A stretch of DNA of 64,000 bases. Source: Alnus glutinosa (taxonomy: Eukaryota; Streptophyta; Magnoliopsida; Fagales; Betulaceae). Positions within the stretch are counted from its first letter, which is position 1. Each line of letters starts with the position of its first letter. Both the position numbers and the translations under genes were made by a program. The stretch covers positions 310,001-374,000 of the forward strand of contig NC_084896.1 of NCBI RefSeq assembly GCF_958979055.1, given 5' to 3'. The notes under the pieces are model-generated. The model made no database searches and was not told the origin of the DNA. It saw only the letters and a list, made by a program, of their open reading frames with translations. Positions 1 to 12,300 of the stretch are shown here, one piece after another.

Positions 1-2640
1 CATGAAAGTGCGCTCGGATTCTAATAGTTGTTTGGGCTTATGGACTGCTGGACTATTGGGCCGTTAGACCCTCAATGGCTTGCAATCCTTCATACCGCTG
101 AAGGTCAACTGGGCTTTCCGATGGTGAGTTTGTCGATATCCAAGCCCTACACGAGAAAAGACAAAACAATGTAGTTGGATGTAATTAGATGATGTTCCAC
201 ATTTCCCGGCCTCTTCTTATAGTTCCATCCAATTTCACTCCATGAAACAGAAACAATGCAAGTCTCATTTCATACCAGTTAATGGTTGTAGAAAGTAATG
301 CAAATTGATCCTGAAAGAGTGAAATGTAAGGCCGGTGGACTGCTTGAAGCCCACACGCTTAAATACTCCTCTTCCAGCTGAATGCTTGGCCTCAATGTTG
401 GGCTCTTGGCCTTGCCTTATTAATTCATTACATCCAATCAAGTTTCACCCCACTGCAACGGGCCTCTGGCTCCACCACTTTTCTTGTTTTTTTCAATTTA
501 AGCGTACTACAAAGGAAGATAAAAATTACCAACAAAAAAAAAAAAAGTACAATTTATGACCTTAAAAAACAATAAACCTCGAGATGAGCTTAGCAAAAAT
601 GACCAATTTTAAATGCGTAAGGCTTGGGGCCCAAGAAGGGGTTTGAAAAGTGGCAAATTACGCGGCCTAGTTAAGGCAGCGGTAAAATAAATTATAGTTA
701 GAGTATGAATTGAAATTTTTTTTGAGAGTATTGTGATGTTGTAATTTTAGAGTAATCTACTCTCACTTCATAGAGTTTTAAGCTCTTGTTCATTTCTAAA
801 GGTTTCACTCTAGCTTTCATGTTTTGGTTGAATAAAAATCAAATTAAAGTTATTATTCAAAAAAGAAAAAGATAAAAAGAAGGGGGTTTGAAAGGTCATG
901 AGGCTTAGAGAGATGAAGGTGCTTTCCAAGTCTACTCGGCTTCATGACATATAAGATAAAGTATAGAACTTATTAGAATAGAAAATGATACAATTTTTTT
1001 TTTTTTTTTTTTTGACATGTCCATATAAGAGGGAGGATTTGAACTAGTGACCTAAGCTTCATAAAGCATGGTCTCCAACCGATTGAGCTACCCCTCGGGG
1101 ATATCTTATTTTTAAATTTATTATTGAATTTGTAAGACTCACATTGGGTCTTATAAATTTAATGGTGAATTTAATTTAATTTTTTTTTATACAAAATGGG
1201 TAGAGATGGTTAGAGATGCCTATTAGAATAGTCCTTATTTATTTTTTTATTTTTAAAGTACTTCAACAAAAGATTACAAAGAAAAATATAGAGCTGTACA
1301 ATCCAACAAAGAACTTTGAAATAACCACACCAATGTACGTAAACAGAAAATAAAAGAGAATGCAACAAATAAATAATGTTGCCTTATATATCCTTGGTAC
1401 AAAGGCTAAGAAAAGTGATTCCCACTAAAGGCAATTTTGTAAGGTACACCACGAATGGCGCAGTCAAAAGGCGTAAGAAGGGCCCCAAACTTTGAAAGGT
1501 CCGAAAACCCAAACCATAGCCAAGCAAAGAAACAACTGCAATAGCACACCCAAAGGTGAACCACCATAGCAGAGAAGACATTGATAAAGGTTAAAACGAA
1601 ACTTAAGGTGAAAATACCTTTAATAGCCCAAAAATAAAAACTGCAAAAAACAAATAAAAACAATGAGTAGAACATCGGCATATGGCGTGGCAAAGTAAGG
1701 AGGAGAATGGCGACAATTGAAGGCGGAGGGCTATCCACACGACGAAGCGTGTATAACACGTGCCAGCGAGTGAGATCCACTCGCAGGCGCGTGAAAGCCA
1801 CACTACGATGGAGGCACGTCTAGTGTTGGCGGAGGCGGAAGACAACAGAGAACACAGTGATGGCGCGCATGTCAAGCAAGAGCTGGCAGAAAAAGGTAGA
1901 TCTAACTTCAAAAAATTCAATCCAAAATCCTTGACAAATCCGACTAGAGACACGGTGAAGGAGGAAGATAATCGATGATGGTACTAAGAAAAAAAATAAA
2001 CAAAACTTTCAAAGCTGTAAACAGGACCTTTGAAAGGGTAGACGAAGCCTCCAAAGAGGTAAATAAGGCAAGAGAAAACACTAGCAGGATAGCAGGATAA
2101 GGGCCTCAAAGGAGTTAAAATTAGCTGAGAAAAAAATAGAGGGATAGAGGAGAAAAAAGGAAGAAGGAGAAGGGAGAGAGAAGCTTTGAGCTTCCCGCCT
2201 CCTCCAATGGCTTTTGGTGCAGAGAGAGAGAAAGGATTTTAAGAGAGCGGACATTTTTGAAAGTTAATTTCCTTGTTTAATACTATATAGTTGATATATC
2301 ATAGAAACATTTTATAAATATTTTACAAATATATTTGACAAAGTTGTCCTGATAAGGTATAATAACCTTTTAAGATGACCTTTATTAAAAATTCAATAAC
2401 TATTAGACTTTGGACATCTGCTTTAGGATGTATATATATCATGATTCATATGTTCGTTAGATATTTGTACGTTAACTGGGATAGATACAGGTGGCAACCA
2501 GATCAGCCAAGTACATCATCCAAGTTGGCAGTTCATGCTAGAAAAAAACGCCCACTAAAAGCTCGCTTCCTCTACAAAATCGCCGACAGTCGAATCTATT
2601 CCCTCTCTCTGGCTCTCTCTCTCACAGAAGGAAAGATTGT
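1..2640. other. spacer upstream of COR413 gene
   Basis: No coding gene is recognised here. It holds one tRNA-derived SINE (about 994-1102), several A/T runs, and from about 1384 to 2230 a stretch whose minus strand is pyrimidine-rich with overlapping short open frames that match no family I know; a degraded transposon 5' region is possible but unproven. The CT-rich run at about 2600-2630 is probably the 5' leader of the next gene. Confidence 0.5.
994..1102 (-). mobile_element. tRNA-derived SINE
   Basis: Read on the minus strand, the copy starts near 1102 with a tRNA-like head. It has an A-box-like TAGCTCAATCGG (about 1078-1089) and a B-box-like GTTCAAATCC, followed by a short body and a 20-nt A tail (T run at 994-1013 on the plus strand). 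Internal Pol III boxes plus a poly(A) tail are the hallmarks of a SINE. No clear target-site duplication was found, so the exact ends are approximate. Confidence 0.6.
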
Positions 2641-2644
2641 TTGA

Positions 2645-2662
2645 ATGGGGAGGAAGCTATAA
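2645..2662 (+). other. short upstream ORF, relic of the usual COR413 start
   Basis: An ATG 31 nt before the COR413 start opens a five-codon frame, MGRKL, ending in TAA. Related COR413 proteins usually begin with MGR or a similar short leader running straight into the conserved MKTD block. Here a small length change puts that leader out of frame with MKTD (31 nt apart). The ancestral start now acts as a minimal upstream ORF, which could lower translation of the main frame. Confidence 0.5.
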
Positions 2663-2675
2663 GAGCTACGTAAGA

Positions 2676-4608
2676 ATGAAAACGGATCAAGTCTCGAACC
2701 AGCTGATAAGCTCTGATCTGAAAGAGATTGGATACGCCGCTAAAAAGCTCGCTACCCATGTCATCAACCTTGGCAGCTTAGCCTTCGGCTCTACATTCCT
2801 CGAATGGGTTGCTTCCTTCACTGCAATGTATGCCTCTCTCTCTCTCTCTGTGACTGTATGTAGATGTATATGATCATTTATGTGAGCATGCTACCATGTG
2901 AATGTCAGGATGTTCCTGTACTTATTATTGTACATGAACTTCGGATGCATGCAAAAGCTTCCTTTTTCTTTTTTGTTCCTAGAATTTTATGGTAGGTATA
3001 AAGTTGGTGTTGGAGCGAATAAAACTCCACTTATTTTATCAAATTAACAAGCTTTTGGACAATTGGTTATTATAAATTTGTAGCATACGATCTTGTTTTT
3101 AGTGTGTGTGTGTGTGTGTTACAGTGTTTGTGCATATTTTTGATTCTTTGGTTGATGGCCAATTTGTTCAAATTCTATTTTCTCTGGTTGATGGTCTGCC
3201 GATCATTCTCGTTAAAGTCAACCCCACTATTTTTTTTTTTCCATGACCAATTTTCATGGCATGATTTTACTGAATTTATCTCTCCCTTCTTGCTTACTTG
3301 TTCATGAGATGCATAGAGGGATCATTCAGTTTATGCCTTTTGTAAACTGTGATCTTCAAATGGGGTTTAAATATGTTTGCTTTTCCTGCCATGGTTTAAT
3401 GGGGGGTGTCTTCGATGAATTTCTGGTTCTAATGGGATTTAAATTTGCTAAATTTTTGTTTCCTTCATTGAGAGTCTCTCTTTTTTTCTTCAATTTAGTT
3501 CCTTTTTGATGGCTCAAATTGTTTTTCCTTTTCCCTCTCTTTTGGGTATCTTCAATATTGCTGGAAAAATATTCATCCCGTAGGTTGAATCTTTAAGTTC
3601 TACATCACTGTGATATCTTTGCTACAGATATCGTCTTCCCTACATGAAAATTAAATTAATGGACCCTAAACATGCAGCGTCTTATGTCAGTGAATTGGTC
3701 ATTGAACTTTTAGAGTGAAAACATGCAGTTACTTTGGAATTGCCAATTGATCAAATGAGAGCATACTGTTGCCATGTTTCTCTAGTCTATTATCTTTTTG
3801 TTATCGTGCTGTCTAGTTATATTTACTTGTGGTGGTCTCAAAATTTCGTATGGCCTAATTGATTCCTTTCATATGCTTACTGTAGTTATTTGTTGGTTCT
3901 GGATCGAACAAATTGGAAGACAAACATTCTTACATCTCTACTAATCCCGTACATCTTCTTCAGTCTTCCTTCGCTACTGTTCAGCATCTTCAGGTGATCA
4001 GTTGTTCTATGGTAACATTTTTTTCAATGATCTCAATCTTTATTGTACTTATATGCTACAAATTGTATGGTGATGCAGAGGAGATATTGGGAAATGGATT
4101 GCTTTCGTTGTGGTTGTGTTGCGCCTTTTCTTCCCAAAACATTTCCCAGGTATAGCATAAGAGTTTCAGTCATGTTCATGCTTTTATGCTAAATAAATAA
4201 TATGTAAATCTTACTTGGAATTTGCAGACTGAAATCCTAAACTTGCCCACTTTGCCAACTTCATTTAGAGGGAATATACAAATTTTGCCATACAACCAAA
4301 TATTCAGTCTGATATTGTTCTCTATTCATGTACTGATTATGAATGTAACTGCAGATTGGCTCGAACTTCCCGGAGCTTTGATTCTCTTAATGGTGGTGGC
4401 TCCTAGCTTACTTGCAGCCACTGTAAGGGACGGCTGGATTGGCGTAACAATCTGTCTTGTCATTGCATGTTATTCGCTGCAAGAACACATCCGGGCATCT
4501 GGTGGTTTCAGAAATTCCTTCACAAAAGCCAATGGCATATCAAACACGGTTGGTATAATCCTTCTGTTGGTCTATCCCGTCTGGGCACTGGTACTTGAAT
4601 TCATATAG
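2676..4608 (+). CDS. COR413PM: COR413 plasma-membrane-type cold-regulated protein
   Basis: Four exons, 2676-2827, 3886-3993, 4079-4149 and 4355-4608, join in phase to a 194-residue protein; every intron is GT-AG. The protein reads as a plant COR413 plasma-membrane protein. It has the N-terminal block MKTDQVSNQLISSDLKEI, several hydrophobic membrane spans (for example YLLVLDRTNW onward and LILLMVVAPSLLAATV), and the very conserved tail LQEHIRASGGFRNSF followed by the membrane segment VGIILLLVYPVWALVLEFI. Family members are multi-pass membrane proteins induced by cold, drought and ABA; their biochemical role is poorly defined. Length is close to the usual about 200 residues. I chose ATG 2676 because it opens the conserved frame; an upstream ATG at 2645 is out of frame and stops after five codons. 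Exon 1 to 2 is separated by a 1.06-kb intron. Confidence 0.93.
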
Positions 4609-6376
4609 GCACACTCTCTGCAGCATGTGGATTGTTTTGAGGCTCTTCCATATTTCATGAACCATCTTGTTTGTAGATAAACTGACAAGTTTGTCACCAT
4701 CGTTGTGTTACTCAGATGTGTTGTTATCATTTGCACCTGTATAAACGCCAACAGAAAAATTTGTGTTTCATTCTGTTGAAGGGGAATTGGCATAATTTTT
4801 TGTTATTTCATTCTTAATTATCAGGCAATATGCTTGACTTTACTATAAGGTGCGCTTGCTGTATTATGTGATCTTTTTTGTTGATTGTCTTTTTGTGTCA
4901 TTGTTTGGTTAGGCCTGATGAATTCAACAACAATGTCCAGTTACTTGGACAACACTTCACATGTTACAGAGGGGCTTTCATTAGAAAGAATGAAGTAGCC
5001 GCCCTTACCAAAATAGAATGAAGTATCTGTTAACCTTAATCGGATTGCTACCCTTACATGAATAAGAAAAATCATATGTTTTCAGTGGATCATTAATTAG
5101 GCTTTATTTGATAACACTCCTTTCTCCCTTTTGTTCTCTTTTCAAAATAAAAATATTTACAAACATTAATAAAAACACAAAACACGCAAAATTACTTTCA
5201 TCTTTATATTGCATCATAGCTTCTTTTTTTTTTTTTTTTAATAATAATAATAAAAAGAAAAGAAAAGAAAAGAAAAAAACTCTAAAAAGCATTAACAAAA
5301 GGATAGTCATTGGAAAAACCTTTGTACTGTTCTATAAGCACCCTCCTGCAGTTGAGCACATTTAGTCTTCCTGGGACTTGCACCCATGATAGTCTTGAAT
5401 CACTATTTCCACACGTTCAAGTTAACAACCATTGGGATGAGGATTTACAAAAATTAGGTAGGCACTTTTTATGAGAGAGCTCATGTAGACCCAGTTGGTA
5501 AGACAACTTCAAATTTCTTTGGGTAGGTTTCACATGGGCTCTCTCACAAAAGGTGCCCCTACAATTTAAAGACCTGATTATTGCGGATCACAATCCCAAC
5601 CACCGCACCTCTAAATGGATAGTACTATAAGACTTGCCAGTTGCCAGCAAACACTGCAAGACGTTGAACTATACTGTTTGCAGGCTTGCAGCATTCAAAA
5701 GACGCCCCCACTCAATAATGAATAGTAGTAGATGATGAAGCCTGTCATTCTACTGAGAGTCGGAACAAAACTATTTGGGGCCCTCATGTGTATAAATAAG
5801 ATAAGGATAGGAAATTAGGAATTTCTAACAATCTTCCTATCCATATTGTAGAAGATCCTGCAATTATGAGACTTGGAGGGGTTTATTTGTCCGAGCATGT
5901 GCTCGAACCGAACATTAGTTCGGATAAGTGATACAATCGAGAGCCTCTCACAATTACCTGCTTAATTGCAAAAGATTCCAATCCATAGAGCCACCTAATT
6001 ACTCTAGCACAAGTAATTAAAAAGTGCACAATTAGCTATGAAAGTGCTCTTTGCTTGTAATTCATATCGCCGCTACATTGGAGCTGCATCAACCAACCAT
6101 GGCCGCTTGACCAACTAGGGAAATACATAAAAGCAGGTAGTTTCTTGTTTGGATAATTCCTCAAAATAGAAAATCTCAAACAATTTTTTATTTATAATTT
6201 ATAAACAAACATGGACAAGGATCAGCATACCCAGTCATTGTGGGTAAAATATATGAGTGCTTTTATCGCACTAGAGTTGTTAGAAAAGATAAAGAAAAAT
6301 AAACGAACTTTTGGGAAACTATCACAGTTGGTAGTATCAGAATTCCAGTTTGTAGCTTCCAGTCCTGCTGTCACAG
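4609..6376. other. spacer between COR413 and LACS2 genes
   Basis: The 3' flanks of two convergent genes meet here. It contains an A/T run at about 5222-5275, a small inverted-repeat element at 5459-5570, and otherwise unremarkable AT-rich sequence. No coding region is recognised. Confidence 0.6.
5459..5570. repeat. small inverted-repeat (MITE-like) element
   Basis: The left arm (about 5459-5492, with GGCACTTTTTATGAGAGAGC) is repeated in reverse complement at about 5531-5568 (GCTCTCTCACAAAAGGTGCC) with few mismatches, so the segment can fold into a hairpin. About 110 bp long and non-coding. I could not define a target duplication. Confidence 0.5.
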
Positions 6377-9300
6377 TCACACCCTTATTCCCTTGGCTTC
6401 ACTGTACAATTGATCAACAGTGTCCTGCAGATGACATTGGCAAAAAGATTATATTGATGCCGCATACGCCAACACTACGACTTTCATGGTATATCAATAG
6501 AAAGAATACAAGGGATAAGAAGGGCCTCTTCAAGAAGTAAACCCAAAAGACACCATCTTATGAGAGGGTTTTTGTTGCATTACTTCAGAGAAGTAAGAGC
6601 CTAAGATGTCTATGGATTCGGCTTAGGTCTAATTCCAGTATAGGACATGTGTCCCATAACAGGACACAAGGGACATATGTCAAGAACTGAACCCAAACCA
6701 AACCCTAAGCCTGGCTAATTATCTTGAAATACAATCCTTAATGATGCACATCATGCTTTTTGGGCTCTGCGCTTTTAAATTCAGGTTTAGGTTCAAGTGA
6801 TAGTAAAATGCCATCGGACCTTTTTGTTTAATCATTCTTGCTTTCCATAGAAAATCACAAAACAGTAACCAACCTATGAATTGATCAATTTATACATACT
6901 CTAAAGCTTTTGCTCATTTGAAAAGATGGGAAAGACATAACTTGGGTCCAATAGCAAGTCATAGGTCCAACAGCAGGTCGGTAGACATTTCATATAAGGA
7001 CAGAGCACAGGCATACCTTGTAGTACTTGAGCAATTGTTGTCTCTTCAATTTGAATGTTGGAGTTATCAGATCCCTCTCCATGTCAAATGGATTTGGTTC
7101 CAAATGAACTGCTTTTAACATCTCAAAACCTCGAAGCTGTAGTAATGTCTTTAAGTTAGATGAGAAGAAATATCCCTGCATGAAATTAGCAACAGCCAAT
7201 CGAGACAGATATACATACTTGGTGTTTGCGACCGGTGCTATTAAGCTCATCTAAAATGTATTTCCTTGCCTTCAGGTTTTCGCACAATGAATTAAAATCA
7301 CCAGTCACATTATGGTTTACTGCCCAATCCTCTACTGCTTTTTTGTCTGGGACTACCACAGCTACAAGAAATGACTCAAAACTGTTCCCGTAGACCCAAA
7401 TCTGTGCGACAGAAGAAAGTTAATTGCACTTCCAAGATTAGAGAATCGAAAAAAAAAAAATTGTGTTAACAATTCACTATCAAGATTCATCGATTCTTAG
7501 GCATAAAGAGATTCAACGTTCTATCTTATATAGATTCTACTACAGTGAGCACCATTTGTGACACCAGAAACATACCGATGTTATAAGAGGGCATCGCAAG
7601 TATGTACTTTCAATGTTCTCTACAGCAACATATTCACCTTGAGAAAGCTTAAATATATTCTTTTTCCTATCAATGATTTTCATTGCTCCATTGGGCTGCA
7701 ATTCTCCAATGTCACCTGCAGTTTCTCAAAATGATGCCCATTAAAATTCGTATTCAATCTGGGGATTAAGTTTTTTTCTGTCTTACAGCAGGTAAACAAA
7801 TTATTGATTGGTGACAAATACAACAAATGTAGTAATTCTGCCTTTCAGTCTGTCACTGCATAGTACTTCCGTGGTTTTACGATTTACCTGTGTGAAACCA
7901 GCCATCAACGAGGACATCTTCAGTTAGATCTTGTCGCTTGTGGTAACCAGAGAACAAGGTTTTTCCTCTCAGGCAAATCTCTCCACGTGGCACGCTGGAA
8001 AGTGCATCATATCCCATTTCTGGCACCGACTCAAGCCTGACTTCAATGGTTGTCATGGGGACTCCAACAGTTCCGACCATACTAAATACATCGCCTATGG
8101 ATGTAAGACACCCACCTATACTTTCAGTGAGACCTGTCAAGAACAAGTATTATAAAAAGAAAATTTGGAAACTAAGTATCAGAATTGGTGCATTGATCTT
8201 CCAAACATCTAAAAAGCAATACACATGGTCCAACTTACCATATCCTTGCGATAAAGTAGAGCAACTGGTAACCCTCAAAAACTCCTCCACATGCCCAGAC
8301 AAAGGTGCAGCACCTGATAACATGATGCGAATTCGCCCCCCTAATCCTTGTTTAATCTATAATGATTAACACATTATTATCATGCAAACCATACTTTTCA
8401 GAATAAAAAATGGGGAAGGATATATAATGACTGACCTTATCAAAGATAAGCCTGTCCAAGAGAGGTGCTGCTTTATCTTGTGCGAGACCCTTCTCCAGAT
8501 TTCCCAACTTGCTGTCAGTATATTCTTTATTAGCCAGGCAGTAGGGAAGCAAAGCAAAGGACCGAAGTGTTTATAGGTAAATTAACGTACTAGTTATAAG
8601 CATATTGGAACAATATCTTCTGCAATGCACCTCCAGACGACATTTTACTATTTATGCCTTTAAGCAAAGATATAAAGCCAATGTTTAGAATGAAAAAATA
8701 AATAAATATACATCATCATATTATTAAATATAAAGTATAGAAATATTTATACCAGTGTATATACGATCATAAACTCTGGGAACCCCACAAAATGCAGTTG
8801 GCTTCAGTTCCTGGATGTCCTCCATCAGAAACCTGATATCCTGCAAGTTTAAAGCAAGAAAACCCACATTGGACCAGTTCAAAATCAGTGAATCAAAGAG
8901 ATACAGTCAAATAAAAAGATGAAGAAAGAACTCATTTCAAGAATGAATCTTAATCTTACGCCTCTCCAAAATCCTATGGAGGAACCCTTGTAGATGAAAT
9001 AGCTCTCCATTGTCTGATCATATATATGGGCCAAGGGAAGGAATGAGAAGAATGAATCTTCTTCTGTAGCCTGTAATAGAGAAGATTTCATGTCAATATC
9101 ATAATGTAACTTCCATTAAATTTCACGAAGGAAATGATCTACCACTTTTACTTCTGTCCCACTTTTTTTTAGCTTGGTAAGATTTGAACTTATGACCTAC
9201 AAACCCGCCCCGCCCTGCCCCTTGCTATTCGAACCTATGATCTACCACATCCAGAAGGTATACATCCATCTAATTAAAAGAATCTTGAGAAGACTAAACT

Positions 9301-12300
9301 CGCATCTTTCAAAAGAGGGGATGACTCCCCTAAGAGAGGAACTATTACAGATAACTTAAGTATTTAGTAAGATATCCATTATTGGATCCACAAGAGTATT
9401 AAACCATGAACAAAATTTCATTCAACATACACTATACTTGTAAAATATTTCTCTCACTTTCAGGATGACACAGTACAATTAATATGCCCAAACCTAGATT
9501 AGTTGACAGCCAGAGCCAAAAAATCGTGGGCAAGATGGAATCCTTATATTGACAATGGCAAGAAGAAAACCAAAAGATAGCCTGAACCAGAGACAACACT
9601 GATGTTATTCAGCAAATTGGATTACACCCAAAATTGCAAATATTACCTTCTTCTGAATTTCATTCTGAACAGGCATTTTACATTTGTCTTGTCATGATAA
9701 ACATCATTCCAGGCTTTCGGGCAAAAAAAATAGTTTTCTATGCAAATTTATTTGCTTTTGGAGAGAAAACCATCCCGGGCAGTTATATTCAAATCATAGA
9801 TTAACATCTATTGACTAGGCTTTTTGCATTAGACCTAATCTAATGGAAATAAAAATCTGGTGATTGATGATTATTGACACAAAAGAATATCACCAAATTA
9901 GAGTCACAGAACCAATTGCGTGCACCAATTTAGAATGTATTAATGGGCATAATATATTTTCTTTAACTTTTGACATCCAGAAAGTTTGAAACTCAAAGAA
10001 ATATAGAAAATAGAAAAGATACAGAATCATTTAGCTTCAAGAAACATAATTTGTGTTTTGGTTGTTTACCACTTTATCTGTAAGTAAAAGTATGTGGTCG
10101 ATCGACAATACTTGTGCCGCTATAGCCCCATTTGTAAGAATAACACCTTTTGGTTCTCCTGTTGTTCCACTTGTATACATTATTGTGCAGATGTCAGTCT
10201 TCTGTTTTGGAGGCAATTTGTAATTCAAACTTCCCTGAAATTAAGTGGACAACATCAAACTGATGGACCAATCAAAATTAATGTAGACAAAGATAAGCTT
10301 TGAATATATAAAATAACAATGTGGATTGAAATCCTACCAACTGAGAAAACTCTTCCCAAGAAAAGCAACATACTCCCAATTCTTCAGCTTCTTGCTTTTG
10401 TGTACTTGAAATTCTTGAAAAACTGATGATAGCTGAGCAAAGAAAATACATAATTAGTTCCTGGTCCCAGAAATCTCATATTGTTTTTCGACTATATCAG
10501 ACAGAAGATAGTAATTTGACCTACTTTTTAAATTTGTGGAACACCTTGGGAGGCATGATAGAACCTGCACCAAAGATTTACCACGTGAGTGAGAAAAAAA
10601 ATTAAGATATAGAAGCCTGAGCAATAATTCAGAGAAATCTAAGTTGCCACCTTTAAATTATTTTCATCCATGTGTGACAACATACAAATAACAAGGAATG
10701 TACTCCAAGTACCAACTGAGCTAGATCAGAAATTTTAGAAAGAGCCTTTTTCCCAATTCTCTAAGGGACATGGCAAAGGTCAGAAAGGAAAATGTGAATC
10801 CATACACCTATGTTGGTCTCAACCATCAGTACCTAGTAGAATGTAACATCTTCCTCCTATAACCTTCCCACTATGGCATTACCTTTTAATAAAGCTCTCC
10901 ATGGGGATTTCTATACTGAGCAATAAAGCATCATCAGGAGTCACAAGTACATGTTTGGTAGCATAGAATAAATCAAGTGGGTGGCATGGTTTAATAGAGC
11001 TCTACAACTAAATCTACATGCCCTCCAAGATTGCGCCAATTAAGAAAGGTTTTAAATTTATGAGTTATAGATTCATGAAGTTAAGTTGAAAATGAATTCT
11101 TTGTGTTGGTTCTAGGTTTCCAGCCACCTTATTGGCCACTGAATCAGATTATCACGATTTTATCACATTGATATTAGCTAGACATTTAATAGCTCATTTA
11201 GATCAGTGATTTTATATTAACAATGAAAACAACAAAACTGATAGGAAATGAAAACCTACGGCAGGGATTTTGTTCTCTTGAACAAAAGCTATTGAAACTT
11301 CAGCATGATTGATTATGAACTCCACTGCGGTAGCACCTGTGATGAGCAAAACCACTCAAAGTTAATCAATTCATTTGATAATTCAACAGGCGTTCTATAC
11401 TTTTAATACATCGATCAAGTGCCACCGGACGGAGGTGGCCAGAGGAAATAGAAAAGTCGAAACTCATGGTGAAGATGATAGTAAGTACATTGAGATTTAT
11501 TGGAAAGAAAAGGATGTCAAATATTGGAACATACCAAGCGTGTCATATAGTGGAACATATGTTATAGACTGGCTGTTGCAAGCCTGTTGAAAATCAAACA
11601 AAAATATCAAAAATTCTATCTTTGGCTTTCCTCTTATTGTATGAAGAAGCTAATAAATCACGATAAGGCGAATTAGGAAGCAATACAAGGAAATAATGTT
11701 TACTATACTCGGTAAACATTATTTCAAATCTCCTCTGTCTTAACAACTTTTATACTAAGATTTATACTGATAGCCACCTAAAAAAGAAGATGACTCTGAG
11801 AGCCAACTAAACTAACATTCTTACAATCAAAGCTCAAAGCTCATGTCGAAGAGATATGATACATTTATAACTTTTGTATTACTCTTGTACAATTCTAACA
11901 ACTTTTTTTAAGATCAACCATTAGATATTTAAGACTCACATGAAGGAAAACAGATCCAATTGTTAGTTTAAAAAAGTTATTAGAGTTATACAAGAGTTGT
12001 GTTAAGAGTTATACAACAATCATTTTTTTTATGTCAAAAAAAGCACAGCATCAAGTTGTAAATAGATATTTTAATCATTTAAGTATTAAAGCCCTCTAAT
12101 AAGGGAGGCTCAAACTTTTCTTATTAAGGGAGGCCCAAGACGTGAAATTTTCAATTGAAATGGAAAGTGAATTATGAAAACAAGACATGATTTTTACTCT
12201 CATACTTTGTTATACGAACACTCATTCAAAAAGCTTAAACTAATAAAATTATTTAATTAATATTCTAAGATTCCACATGAATGTGAATGTAATCATAATA

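Noticed and set aside
1384-2230. Overlapping minus-strand frames suggesting a gene or LINE 5' region
   Set aside because: No conserved domain or clear element boundary; left as unassigned spacer.
4222-4354. Alternative COR413 exon 4 acceptor at about 4227
   Set aside because: The frame stays open but adds residues absent from the family; acceptor at 4354 joins exactly at the conserved P-D-W-L-E junction.
9165-9260. tRNA-like B-box phrases in a LACS2 intron
   Set aside because: Two GAACYTATGA-type phrases resemble SINE remains but no A box, tail or boundary could be defined.
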